A stretch of DNA of 64,000 nt from Microthyrium microscopicum. Its lineage: Eukaryota; Ascomycota; Dothideomycetes; Microthyriales; Microthyriaceae. The position numbers and the translations under genes are program-made. Location of the stretch: the NCBI GenBank assembly GCA_010405405.1, contig MU004238.1:1068374-1132373 (forward strand), written 5' to 3'. Positions 44,701 through 54,637 of this stretch are shown here, one piece after another. The notes under the pieces are model-generated. The model did not search any database, had not been told where the DNA came from, and worked only from the letters and a program-made list of their open reading frames with translations. Position 1 is the first letter of the stretch. Each line of letters opens with the position of its first letter.

Positions 44701-46068
44701 CCGGATAATATTCGCTGGAGACCGAAAACACGGCCAAGCTGCATTCGCGGGCTGCAATGCTCTTTGCGTGCAGACTCTCATCTGCCGCATCAGTATAGCA
44801 GTATAGCTAGTAGGCATTGGACAAGAAAACTTCGACGTCGACGCTCAGATGATGCGAGACCCGAGTCTCTGGTTCTTGCTGAGGAAGGGTGCAGAGCTGC
44901 AGATGGTATCCCATTGGAAGGCGAGCACGCGCGCGCGATTGGCAAATTAGACCCATCGTTGACAGGATCCAATGTACTTCCCCAACACTTTGTACAACCT
45001 GTAATGCGAATCTACAAGGTCGTGACGAAGAATCAGAGCGAAGTTGGCGGTTTGGTGAGGGTCCAGCAGGTATTTGCGGAGTACCTGTTGACCTGGTCCT
45101 GTTTGTCCAACCAGTATTGGCGAGGAGCCTCTTCGCATGTGTCTCGCCAACGCTAGGTACCCGCCCGCCTCTGCGCGCTCTGGCGAGAGTGCAGCGCATA
45201 GGCTACCGCTCAGTTCTGATTGTCGAATGGATGGCTAGAAGCGATGATAATGGCTCGAGACTGGAGGGATCTTTTGATGACTTCTTGCTGTTGTTCACGT
45301 CTGCAGGCTGCGGACCCAGCACAGGTGCATTGCGTTGCGGTAACTAAAGCTCGCGAGCAGAACCAAAGATGCTTTCGTCGGACCAACAGGCATAGGCCAT
45401 GAGCCATCCATCCCCTTGCAGACTGAGACTTGCACATTGCATCTGATCAGATGCGGGAGGGAGCACGGTACCTAGGTCTTTGAAGATGATGTGTAGCCCA
45501 CGCGGTCGCAGCCCACAGCCCTCGCCAGGCCAGGCATACGGATATTGATGCTCATTGCCTGCTGCCACGGCGGCTCTTTGCCTCCAGTTAGCACGAGCAG
45601 ATGAAGAAGTCGAGTGCCCAGATAATCACGGATTCACGGTAATGTCCATGTGCGCATGCTGGCCTGGCGCTGCCATATCCCCGTAGTCTGCGAGAGCCCA
45701 CAAGCCAGCCCAGTTGAGCCAGTTGAGCCAGTTGAGCCAGTGCTTGCCTCTTGCTCCAGGAAAAGTCGAGTAAAGTCCAGTCTAATTCGATCCCTGCTGT
45801 CGCCGCAGCCGGTACCTAGCCCGACATCGATACAGCACTATGTCAAATCTGAATCTTTTCCACCAAACTAACGAAAACAATAACGGCTTCTATTATGTGC
45901 AGTATCGAACCCGGACCCATTATATATCCTTCCCATCCCTCCACCCTCATGTTCGACTCAAATCCCTATCTTCATGCCTCCATTTCCTGCCAGTCCACCT
46001 CGTAATTCCGTTTCCTTACGACTGGCCGTTCTTTGAGTTCCTTCGTTTTGCTCCTGTCTCGTTAGGCA
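38717..46068. other. 7.3-kb region without supported genes
   Basis: I read both strands. All frames are short (under about 150 codons), lack recognisable motifs and mostly overlap one another. No tRNA, rRNA or transposon domain was recognised, and the composition is not RIP-like. A 9-bp tandem repeat lies at 45,711-45,737. The last 200 bases before the GT2 gene are C/T-rich and leader-like. It may hold noncoding RNA, long regulatory sequence or very decayed repeats. Confidence 0.5.
45711..45737. repeat. Three tandem copies of a 9-bp unit
   Basis: Three perfect copies of CAGTTGAGC followed by a partial fourth (CAGTGC). It lies about 330 bp upstream of the glycosyltransferase start and could be length-variable. 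Confidence 0.8.
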
Positions 46069-47878
46069 ATGTATCTTTCAATTGGTGTTTTCGAAATCGA
46101 GGTTCTCTCGGTGTTTATCATATTAGCGTACGCCCTGCTTCCGCCTTGTGTTACCTGTACTAGACTAACCTTAATCTATGCTTCAGCCTCGTCAAGTACT
46201 TTCGCACGCTTGCCAACTGCTTCGCCATTCTTACATATCGACCAATTTCCATACCGGACGACCCACAATATACGTCTGACGATGTCACCGGTGTCATTCC
46301 CTCACTTGAAGGTGATAGTGCAGAACTGAGAGAAACAATCCTCTCTAACCTGCGCAATGGCATTTCCAGAATCATAATAGTCACTATCCACTCCAACCTG
46401 GAAAAGGCCCAGCGTGTGGCCAAAGAAATTTCGAGCAAAATCCAGGTTCTCAGTGTCGAACACCCCAATAAACGAAATCAAATGTGCGAAGCAATACCAC
46501 ATGTTACAACAAAAATCACCATCTTTGCTGACGACGATGTCATCTGGCCGTCAACTATGCTACCTTGGATACTGGCGCCTTTTGAGAATCCCAAAGTCGG
46601 AGGCGTTGGCACTTCACAACGATTAAAACGTGAAGACAAGCCGAACTTTTGGAACTTTCTAGGAGCAGCATATCTACTTCGAAGAAACTGGGATATCATA
46701 GCCTGCAACAAAATTGATGGGGGCCTCCCCTGTCTTTCGGGGCGTACTGTTGCATATCGGACAGAAATCATCAAAAATTCCGAGTTTATGAACGAATTCC
46801 GCAATGAAAAATGGAAGCAATATATTCTCAAAGCAGACGACGACAATTTCCTTACTCGATGGCTGCTTGAGCGTGGATGGGAAATCCGAATCCAAAAACA
46901 CCGCGAATGTGAAGTTGAAACCACACTGGAAGGTAACTCCAAGTTCCTTCGTCAATGTATGAGATGGGCCCGCAGCAATTGGCGTAGCAACCTTCGCAGT
47001 CTACGTCAAGGATGTATCTTCTGGTAAGTACTAACCATGCACAAGCCAAAATACAACCTGCAAATAGTCCTTATACAACGTTATCTAAGACTAAACTAAC
47101 CATACTTGTAGGAAACACCCATGGAGTACCTATGCCGTCTTTCAAACCACACTTACAAGCTGGTCCCTGCCCTACGATCTAACACTAGCCTGGCTTTGGT
47201 GGTTTGTTACATTGGAAATGGAGCCCAGTTCCAGGCTGATTGCTCGCGTTGTTGCATATCTGTGGATTTTCCTATTTTGTCGATTGGTCAAATACTTGGA
47301 GCATTTCGTACGCTACCCGGCTGATCTCATCTACATACCTCTTATCCCCTTTTTTGGTTATTTCCACTCAATATGCATCAAGGCATATGCATTTTTCACT
47401 CTCAATGTGGTAAGCAACATTCACTTATTCTTTCTCCTTATTTTTTGGATCGATCTCTATCGATATGGTTAGACAATTGCTGTTGTGGCTGCATATGGCC
47501 ATGTCACTTGGATCGCGCAAGCAAGCTAAGATATCAGTCAACCCCGCACTCCACCCACTTGTTGTGCATTGAGGTGGCTGGCTTCGCTTGTCTGCAGATT
47601 CTTCCTGTTGTCTGCCCACCATATCAATTATCCATCTTTCTATTTGCTATCGACTATGCAATTTCAATCATTGGCTAACGAGATACGTGCAGACTGCCTG
47701 GGGCAGCCGAGAAGGTGCTGATGCTACTGGTAGCGATCGCATGCTCATTCAACACCGCAACGACCGCAAGGGCTTCATATACTCAACCTCGGTCGATATC
47801 CGCAACAAGACGGATATGATGCTCGAAAAGCCACTTCAATGCAGTAGTGAGACGGTGCCGCTGTTGGCGCCGACGTGA
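46069..47878 (+). CDS. Family 2 glycosyltransferase, fungal type 2 polysaccharide synthase
   Basis: Four exons (46,069-46,127; 46,187-47,023; 47,112-47,409; 47,693-47,878) encode 459 aa with consistent phases. The N-terminus is a membrane helix (VLSVFIILA) followed by LVKYFRTLAN and YRPISIPDDPQYTSDDVTGV, the usual lead-in to a GT-A domain. GT2 motifs are FADDDVIWPS (DXD, near residue 135), SGRTVAYR (near 204), ADDDNFLTRW (near 236) and QCMRWARSNWRSN (QxxRW, near 276). Membrane helices follow, and the tail has TAWGSREGAD. It probably makes and exports a cell-surface polysaccharide; related enzymes support hyphal growth on surfaces. The last intron is 283 nt, with a CTAAC branch. The first exon is short and its start is the least certain part. 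Confidence 0.88.
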
Positions 47879-48462
47879 GGCCGTACCGGGCAGCTGGGCT
47901 TTCGTTGCGCTGGCGCCCAAGAAAAAGTCTTTTTTCTTTCTTTACTTCTTCTGCTACTTCCTTGGAGCTTTGGACTTTGTTACCGGAAAGAAGGGTCGTT
48001 ACCCGATCAGTGCTCCTATTGTTTCCGGGTTCATCAGGGCAGCTCCTCAGGCTGAGGGGTTTCCCAACTTGCGGGTTCAATCAATGCTGGCTTGTAGCAT
48101 GTGAAGGCTGGCCAAATCACTTTCCACCTTATGTCGGCTACTCATTCGTAGTCGAGCTGGAAAGACTGGCACGGTGTCTTTACTGATATGGTTTGGGTTT
48201 CACGGAGTTGTTCCTCAAAAGCTCAAAAGCTTGTTTGTGGATCGGATCTAAAAAATGTCTTTTAGGAGGGTGGCATTTTGATTATTCCCGTCGTCTTTTT
48301 GTAGCCGAAGCATCAAGACGCGGGTTGAAACCGCGTATGGATTCTAGACTAGACGACGGTTCAAGTGAAGGTAACTGTGCACAACAAGCGCCTACGAGGG
48401 CGAGATTGGTGCTAAATGTGTGGCTAGGATTTAATAGCGTTAATATACTCGTAGTCGCACAA

Positions 48463-48786
48463 TCTGGAGGGTCGACAGCTCGCATCCGTAATAATAAGAC
48501 CCTGATCCGTCGCTTAGTTAGGCAAGGTGTTACTCAACAATCAGTGGTTCTTATGTAGCGCTAACGGATTACGTTAGCGCTATATAATAGATTTAGCCTC
48601 AAAACTGCTTGGTTCCTTAAGTTCCGTATAATTTCCTTATGGTACGACAATAGGAAGTAGATTAGCTATTCCTTTGTAAGTAAGGTTAGCTATCACGAGC
48701 TTGAAATTACTTAGTACACTTTATAAAACGCCGAAGGAGTTATCAAACTTTAGCTTATCAAAGATTTCAGCTGTCGACCCTCCAGA
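48463..48786. mobile_element. MITE-like element with 18-bp terminal inverted repeats
   Basis: The ends are perfect inverted copies of TCTGGAGGGTCGACAGCT: 48,463-48,480 and its reverse complement at 48,769-48,786. The 324-bp span is too short to encode a transposase, holds no clear frame, and includes a perfect internal hairpin. I see no obvious target-site duplication, so the element may be old or the outer ends may extend further. An 18-bp perfect inverted match at this spacing is very unlikely by chance. Superfamily is not determined. Confidence 0.7.
48556..48582. repeat. Perfect 11-bp palindrome, 5-base loop
   Basis: TAGCGCTAACG, then GATTA, then CGTTAGCGCTA: a perfect stem that could form a hairpin in DNA or RNA. 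It lies within the left third of the MITE-like element, not at its centre, and could be the end of a second, nested repeat. Confidence 0.8.
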
Positions 48787-49197
48787 ATGAATATGCGAAT
48801 TAATCAAACCAAGGAACGCTTGTGATTGAGCCATGACGAAGTTACAGCCATGTCATCCTTGCGGAGCAGTTCCAGAGATTTGGATGAGGTGAGAAGCTAC
48901 GGCAATGAGATTGAACAATGAGTCCTTCATAGCATCTGTCCATTCTTCCGCTGTCGGAGATGAATTACCGTCGCTTTCGGCACTTGTTCTGCTCCTGCGC
49001 AGTCATTGCTGGCCAGCCAAAATAGAGCCAATGCATGGGAAATCAGCGAGCAATTCTTCAACATGCGTGGGCGCTAACCAAAAGGAATTGCTGAGGCATA
49101 AGCGCGGGCAGGCTGAAAGAGTCCTTGCAGTAGTGATGCCTGCTCAGCATCAAGAACAAGATGGGAATGGATAAAGCTGCCGATAGATGATTTTTCA

Positions 49198-49207
49198 GTC
49201 GACAGCT
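49198..49207 (+). repeat. Extra copy of the inner TIR sequence
   Basis: GTCGACAGCT occurs here in the same orientation as the left TIR of the nearby element, followed by GCGGATACGCATAA, which loosely resembles the sequence inside the left TIR. It could be a remnant of another copy. A 10-bp match alone is weak evidence. Confidence 0.3.
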
Positions 49208-50296
49208 GCGGATACGCATAATCCTCCATCCACATACTTCTATAGTAGTTGCATTGTTACATGAAACCTAACTCTAGTCTATTATCACTGCTTGTCTCTC
49301 ACTGGACCATCACGCACTTTGACGTGCTTGTATGACCCGCATGAAGGCGCAGAACTACTTCCAAGCCCTGGCAGTTGACATGCAGTGTGTCACCTTAGAG
49401 CATTAGACCTTTCAGAACCTAGCTTGGTACAATCCTTCATTTCGATTCTCACGACTCTTCTGAGGTGTCTCTTCAATCTTACTCGCCCACGATTGAAATA
49501 GAGACTTTTAGTGTTCTATCAATGGAAATCCTTCGTTTAGTCCTCCTGCATACACCTGTGTTACCCCCGCTGAAGCCTCGCCAAATTATACATCATAAAA
49601 GGTGATAATTAGCTTAGAATTGACGACCACAAGCTTAGAGTAAGATGCTCCCCATCCAAGGATCTTGGCAATCTGTTATTCATCGGCATATCCCGATACT
49701 CTCACATGTTTGCTTGTTAATGTCATCACTTCAAGCTCGGATATGGCGCTAAGATTGAAAAGTTAGTCCCTCATCATGAGCACGATACTAGAATAAGAAG
49801 GGTGTTTCAACCACCTTAATAACCAGAGAATCAAATTAAACATGGCCTGATGTGCCTACCATATTACCCCACAACTTAGCTGAGAAATGTCATGGGTGAT
49901 GTTTGGTGGCGCATTTTATATCAGCCGTTTTGTGCGATGAACAAGTACTTTGCCGGAAGCTAGAGAACTAAATAATAGCTTGTGTCTGGTTTACGAGCCG
50001 GCAATATGAGCATAACATACTGTTCACACCACTGTTTACTAGCGTAAAATGATCACACCCTTCTGCATATAGACTATTTCGTTAGCTGACCAGATTTGAT
50101 ATCCCACGATACAACGTATTCGTGATAGAAGGATCATTGAATGTTGTTTGAGGCGATATTGAAAGCACTGACGTCCGATGACTTATATTGCTCTTACCTG
50201 GTGCGCCTGGCTAAGGTTTCCACACTGGGACATCTACCGGTAACTGTACATATCTTGTGCGGCCTCTTGAATCCCTCATACTCTGGACATCCATTG

Positions 50297-51525
50297 CTAT
50301 TGCCACTTTCCGTAAGATCCTGTGAAGTGGATTTTACTTTCACACTCCCTCAACATTTCAATAGCCTCTTTGTGTTGCCCCCATTCATTACTTGTAATAC
50401 CACCTGACAGTGGAGCTCTTGACCCATCGGACCCAATTTGATATTCTTCCTTCAAAAGTTTCCGAACGCCCACACTTCCCCACTTGGCGACCAGTAGCTC
50501 TCCCTGGCAGATTTTATATTGAAGCTCTCTTGCCCTGGTAACTGAAGCTTGTTCAACTGTACCATGTTCCCCATCCATAAACAGGTTGTATAACTGCACA
50601 ACGGTTTTGGGAAAGCAAGCTGCAAGCCCATCTATCGCTCCCGCACCTCCTACTGTCAAGACGCCAAGAAGCTGCTGCCCTAGTCCTGTATACATACGAA
50701 AATTAGTGTGATCAATCTTTGGACTAAGCCCAACAAGAGTATGCGTGCTTAAGTTTCCGTGGGAAAGCTTGCATCCTACGATATTTGGATGTGCTGCCAG
50801 TTTTTCAATCGTGCTCGGCAACAGCGTAACGTCATTCGACACTGCTGGATAGTTATACCTGTTTCCGAAAAACGTCCCCTAGTCAGCCGTGCGATCATAC
50901 CATATTGGAAAAATGTCTTGCATAACTTAGCGCCCACCTTCACACTCTATCCAATTGCAAAAAAGGCCTATTATAAACATGGCATGCTGGTGTAGAGGAG
51001 GGGAAATACGCAATGCTTACACCAAAATCGGTATGGGCGAATGATCCGCAACAACCTTGAACCAGTCCGCAATGCCTTCCTGGCCAAGATTATTGGTAGC
51101 AAAGTAGCTAGGAGCTAGAACTAATCCGAAATCTGCGCCTGCCGTCTTTGCATCCGCGAGCTGCTGTACGACTTCATGGATTGACTGAGCAGCGGTGCCG
51201 GCCATGAGAGGGTAGTTGGGAAATCCTTCTGCGACAAGACCTTGTCGAACGGCTCCGATGATGTCGGTGCGTTCACTGGTCGTGAGGTGGACGGCCTCGC
51301 CGGTGCTGCCCAGTAAAACGAGGCCTGTAATGCCCGCACGGGCGAGGAAGATTGCATGCTGGGTTTGGGAGTCTAGGTCTACGGGGTCGCCCAGGCTGCC
51401 ACGCGATGCGTCTGCTTTGAAGAATGTAGGTACCTGTTTGGCCATTGGAGTTAGCACAGTATTCTGGGCTTTGGACTGGCTAGTCTTACAGGAACATATA
51501 TGCCTTTGGGTGGTGGAGAAGTCAT
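50297..51525 (-). CDS. DapA-family aldolase, GaaC/LGA1-like
   Basis: Three exons (51,525-51,490; 51,433-51,021; 50,858-50,297) encode 336 aa. Splicing joins MTSPPPKGIYVP to VPTFF and ...PIPILV to YNYPAVSND. The protein is a (beta/alpha)8 class I aldolase of the DHDPS/NAL superfamily: GSTGEAVHL near residue 50 (phosphate/carboxylate loop), Tyr in VYNYPA, and the Schiff-base Lys in IVGCKLSHG. The pattern is closest in my memory to fungal GaaC/LGA1, which splits 2-keto-3-deoxy-L-galactonate to pyruvate and L-glyceraldehyde in pectin-derived galacturonate breakdown; a 4-hydroxy-2-oxoglutarate aldolase-type role is also possible. No other galacturonate gene is in the window. The 162-nt second intron is long for this genome. 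Confidence 0.85.
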
Positions 51526-53573
51526 TGTCTCGCTGTGGTTGTGATGAAGAAATCGATTTCGCTTCTGTTTTATGGATCTTTACAACAACACTGAACTTTT
51601 ATGTTCGTATATTCTTTCTCATCCATGTTTTGTGGTGATGTAGTTGGTAGGATGTTGATGATCATTGCCTGTACTGTAGATCGGGCGTAAAAGCACCGAT
51701 GCAGTGGGCCGGCTTAGCGGGTTGTTTGGCCGATCGCGGGTTTATACGTTGAGCATGTTTCACTGTAGAAAATCAACACAGGGTTCTATATCCTATAGCC
51801 AGTGTTACCTTGGGATACTTTTACACTCAGCACTACCGGAAATTACATATCATAAAGCCTCACATCGATAGGCTCTTACAGGTGAAGTATACTTGAATCG
51901 AAGTTCAACTCGAAGTGGTATATTTCAGAAAATATGAGATAGAAATGGAGAATCTTCGTGCAAATTTCTCCGCATCATTCGTAGTTTCAAAGTATAAAAG
52001 TTCTTACTTCTCTAGTACTATGACAATTGGTTTTTAAAAATTGAGGTTACATGATAGGGTCATGAGTAGATCAAAGTAAGAAAAATGGGGCATAATTGAC
52101 TTTGCGGCTCAATGGTCACTGCAGTATACCGGAGCCGCTATGCGTTGTATATCTATAAAACCTCCACATACTCAATCGTCCAAGTAAGGAACGCATCTCC
52201 GTCAATATGTGGAGCTCGCGATCGCTGCTACCGCATTGTACTAGTTTCTAGCCCAGATAAGCTCGCCGCTAATACGATTAAGGGCTCTCTTTACCTGTTT
52301 GCTAACTTCATTCTCTGTTACGTTCTCTTCCCAGTCGAACGAGAAACTTGGTGTCCTGGCACTATCCATGAGATTGCTGAATGTTGCAAAGGAAGGGCCA
52401 TGAACTGGAGTCACGTCCTCTTATGTTTTTCAATTTTGCAGTGAGTTCTCAATGGGCCTGACCATTTGGGTGCGTTATTGATATCTTTCCTCAAGATTCA
52501 CATGGTTCCGCTTCGAGACAGCAGAAAATTGTAATTTTCGTTTCGGGCGATGGTCCAACCTATCAGGCTGACAGCAAGGCTGAGCACAAGGCTGTGGCGT
52601 TTGACCCCCCACTCAAAGCTTCCCCGTTCATGGGCATGTCAAATATCGAAGAATCGATCGACAGGATCAACAGTTCAGGAACGAGGCAAATTGACATTGG
52701 TGAATGATCCAATCAAAACACAGCGACTTTTACTTCATCGCTTTAATTCAGGTATTGTGCGCAAGTTGGCATGAGGCCACGCAAAAGCTCTTTACATGTC
52801 GCGACATGAAGCTAGTTCCATGGAGGTATTACATTATCAAACTTTATGACTGCAAAATCAGTAGCTTCGTGGGGTATGGAATGAAATGGTATGATCATGC
52901 TGAATGTGTTACTAATACCATTGATGAAGAGTTCGACTACGGGCATGCAACAGGGGTACTTATTGTCGTTCCTTGTGTACATCACTTCATAGTATTTTGG
53001 CCATCTGACGTGAAAAGAACGAGAGACTAATCGTCGCTCGTAGAATCTGAACTGTTAACTTATAACAGCTTATGCTTTTGACGTTAGGCTATAATGAGAT
53101 TTTATTTTTGGAGGCTGGAGAAGATCTGTTTGACATGTCAGGAATCCTTATTAGCGCTCATAACTCAATGTAGATGATAAGCTTGACAGAGCACATGGCA
53201 TATGTAGATCAATGATATTGTAGACAATAGCATTTCAATAATTGAACATGAAGACTTCATTCTCGTGCTCGAAAGATGCTGCGCTAAATAATATAATCAC
53301 GCGAATCGTCTTGCTCGTTGCTCACTTGCCGAGGTGCATCACCGCTCCGACAGTAGTTGCACACAATCTTCAAGGTCCATTGACGTTATGAATCGAGAGC
53401 AGTCAATCAGCAACCGTTCGCTCTTGCTTTGAAAAGATGTAAGAGCTGATGTTACGGGCTTTACAACCAGTATCACGACCCGATGAATCATGCTTCAAGA
53501 AGGTAGCCCGAAACCACGAGCAGCCTGAGTTGGGCAAACAGAAGTTTCGTGAGTAATGTATTCAATCGGAAGC
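51526..53573. other. Intergenic, 2 kb
   Basis: No gene supported. Three overlapping small + frames (52,112-53,030) show no domain and no clear splice links. AT-rich around 51,840-52,100. No RNA gene recognised. Confidence 0.5.
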
Positions 53574-54203
53574 TCAAGCACCTGGACCAAAACCTCGCCC
53601 GGCGCCTCGAGCAGCCGGAGTAGCAGCACGACCAGCACCTCTAGCACCTCGACCAGCAAGTCTGGCAGCTCGCGCAGCAACACCAGGCGCAACTGGAGTC
53701 GTACCTCGCCCAGCACCTCTAGCACCTCGATTAGCCGGAGTCGCACCTCTAGCACCTCTAGCACCCCGCCCAGCGCTTCTCGCCGAAACAACACTCGCAG
53801 ACCGCGCCTTCTTCGTAGGTGACGGAGCATAATCCGACTCTTCCTCAACATCCACCGGCTCTTCCATCGTGCCTCTCTTGCGCTTCTTAGATTTGCCTTT
53901 CTTTGTCATGGCCGTCACGCGATTCATGATCATTTCGCTAACAGTGACTTGCATTTCCGCCAATTGCACAAGCGACTTGCGAACGAAAGCATTGACTCTT
54001 TTCTCAAGAGGTTTTTTTTCGTCGTCGGAAACTTCGTCGTCGGCATCGGATGAGGCGTCTACGTCGATTGGAAGGGAAGCTGTGCTGACGGGAGTGTCGG
54101 CGCGTTCGATGCTGGCGACGGGAGAGGATTTTTCGATGGGATATATGATTGTAGGGACGCCGGTGGCGCTGACATAGGGGCTAGTGCATGGTGGAGTATC
54201 CAT
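53574..54203 (-). CDS. RG-repeat, probably nuclear protein
   Basis: The intronless gene encodes 209 aa. After a Ser/Pro-rich N-terminus and an acidic patch (DASSDADDEVSDDEKK, about 49-64), a helical stretch (KRVNAFVRKSLVQLAEMQ, 68-86) precedes a strong nuclear signal (KKGKSKKRKR, 101-110). The last 65 residues are low-complexity imperfect repeats of GRGARGA, GRGTTP and ATPA type, an RGG/RG-like region that would be a substrate for arginine methylation and could bind RNA. I do not recognise an ortholog. The repeat region is also open on the other strand as a Ser/Thr-rich frame, which I treat as a shadow. Confidence 0.65.
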   Translation of the reverse strand: MDTPPCTSPYVSATGVPTIIYPIEKSSPVASIERADTPVSTASLPIDVDASSDADDEVSDDEKKPLEKRVNAFVRKSLVQLAEMQVTVSEMIMNRVTAMTKKGKSKKRKRGTMEEPVDVEEESDYAPSPTKKARSASVVSARSAGRGARGARGATPANRGARGAGRGTTPVAPGVAARAARLAGRGARGAGRAATPAARGAGRGFGPGA

Positions 54204-54637
54204 GGTGGCAGTTGTGGAGTAATGGGGTAGAAGATGTTTTTGGAGCTATGGGGATGGAAAGATGTGTTTGCGCATTTGGAGAGACGGTGAAGATATGGAG
54301 TTGGGAGTTGTGGAGAGGTTGCGGTGTTGTGGTGACTTTGAGGATATAGAGGTGCCCATTCGCCGTGTTGGGAAGTTGCGTTCGGCGGGAGCAAGTTGAT
54401 GTTGGGAGCATCGTGGTCTGCGAGTCACTTAGTTCCGCCATGGCAGTTGAGACGAGAAGAGAGGTATTGGAAAAGATGGGACGTTAAAGTATAGAAAGCA
54501 AATATGGAGGATAAAAAAATAGGTAAGAAGGCTTGATAAATATGCTATTAGCAATATCCGTTGGATAATGTACTTTCTATGTGTATACTCTGATTAAACA
54601 AGTTGGCTAATGCTTCATATACTCTTCAAAACGAAGT
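54204..54637. other. Intergenic
   Basis: Promoter of the RG-repeat gene and 3' flank of the phosphate transporter. Overlapping minus-strand frames upstream of 54,203 are Pro/His/Thr-rich leader-like sequence. No extra gene seen. Confidence 0.45.

Larger units (their letters stand above)
47879..50296. other. Intergenic with MITE-like element
   Basis: No gene supported over 2.4 kb. It contains the 324-bp inverted-repeat element at 48,463-48,786 and a further copy of its inner TIR sequence at 49,198. Remaining short frames look random. Confidence 0.5.

Noticed and set aside
44764-45347. Overlapping frames of 130-150 codons on both strands
   Set aside because: Mutually overlapping, no motif, no splice links; probably chance in GC-richer sequence.
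52112-53030. Three small + strand frames
   Set aside because: No domain and no convincing introns linking them.
53556-53822. Ser/Thr-rich + strand frame
   Set aside because: Shadow of the RG-repeat gene on the minus strand.
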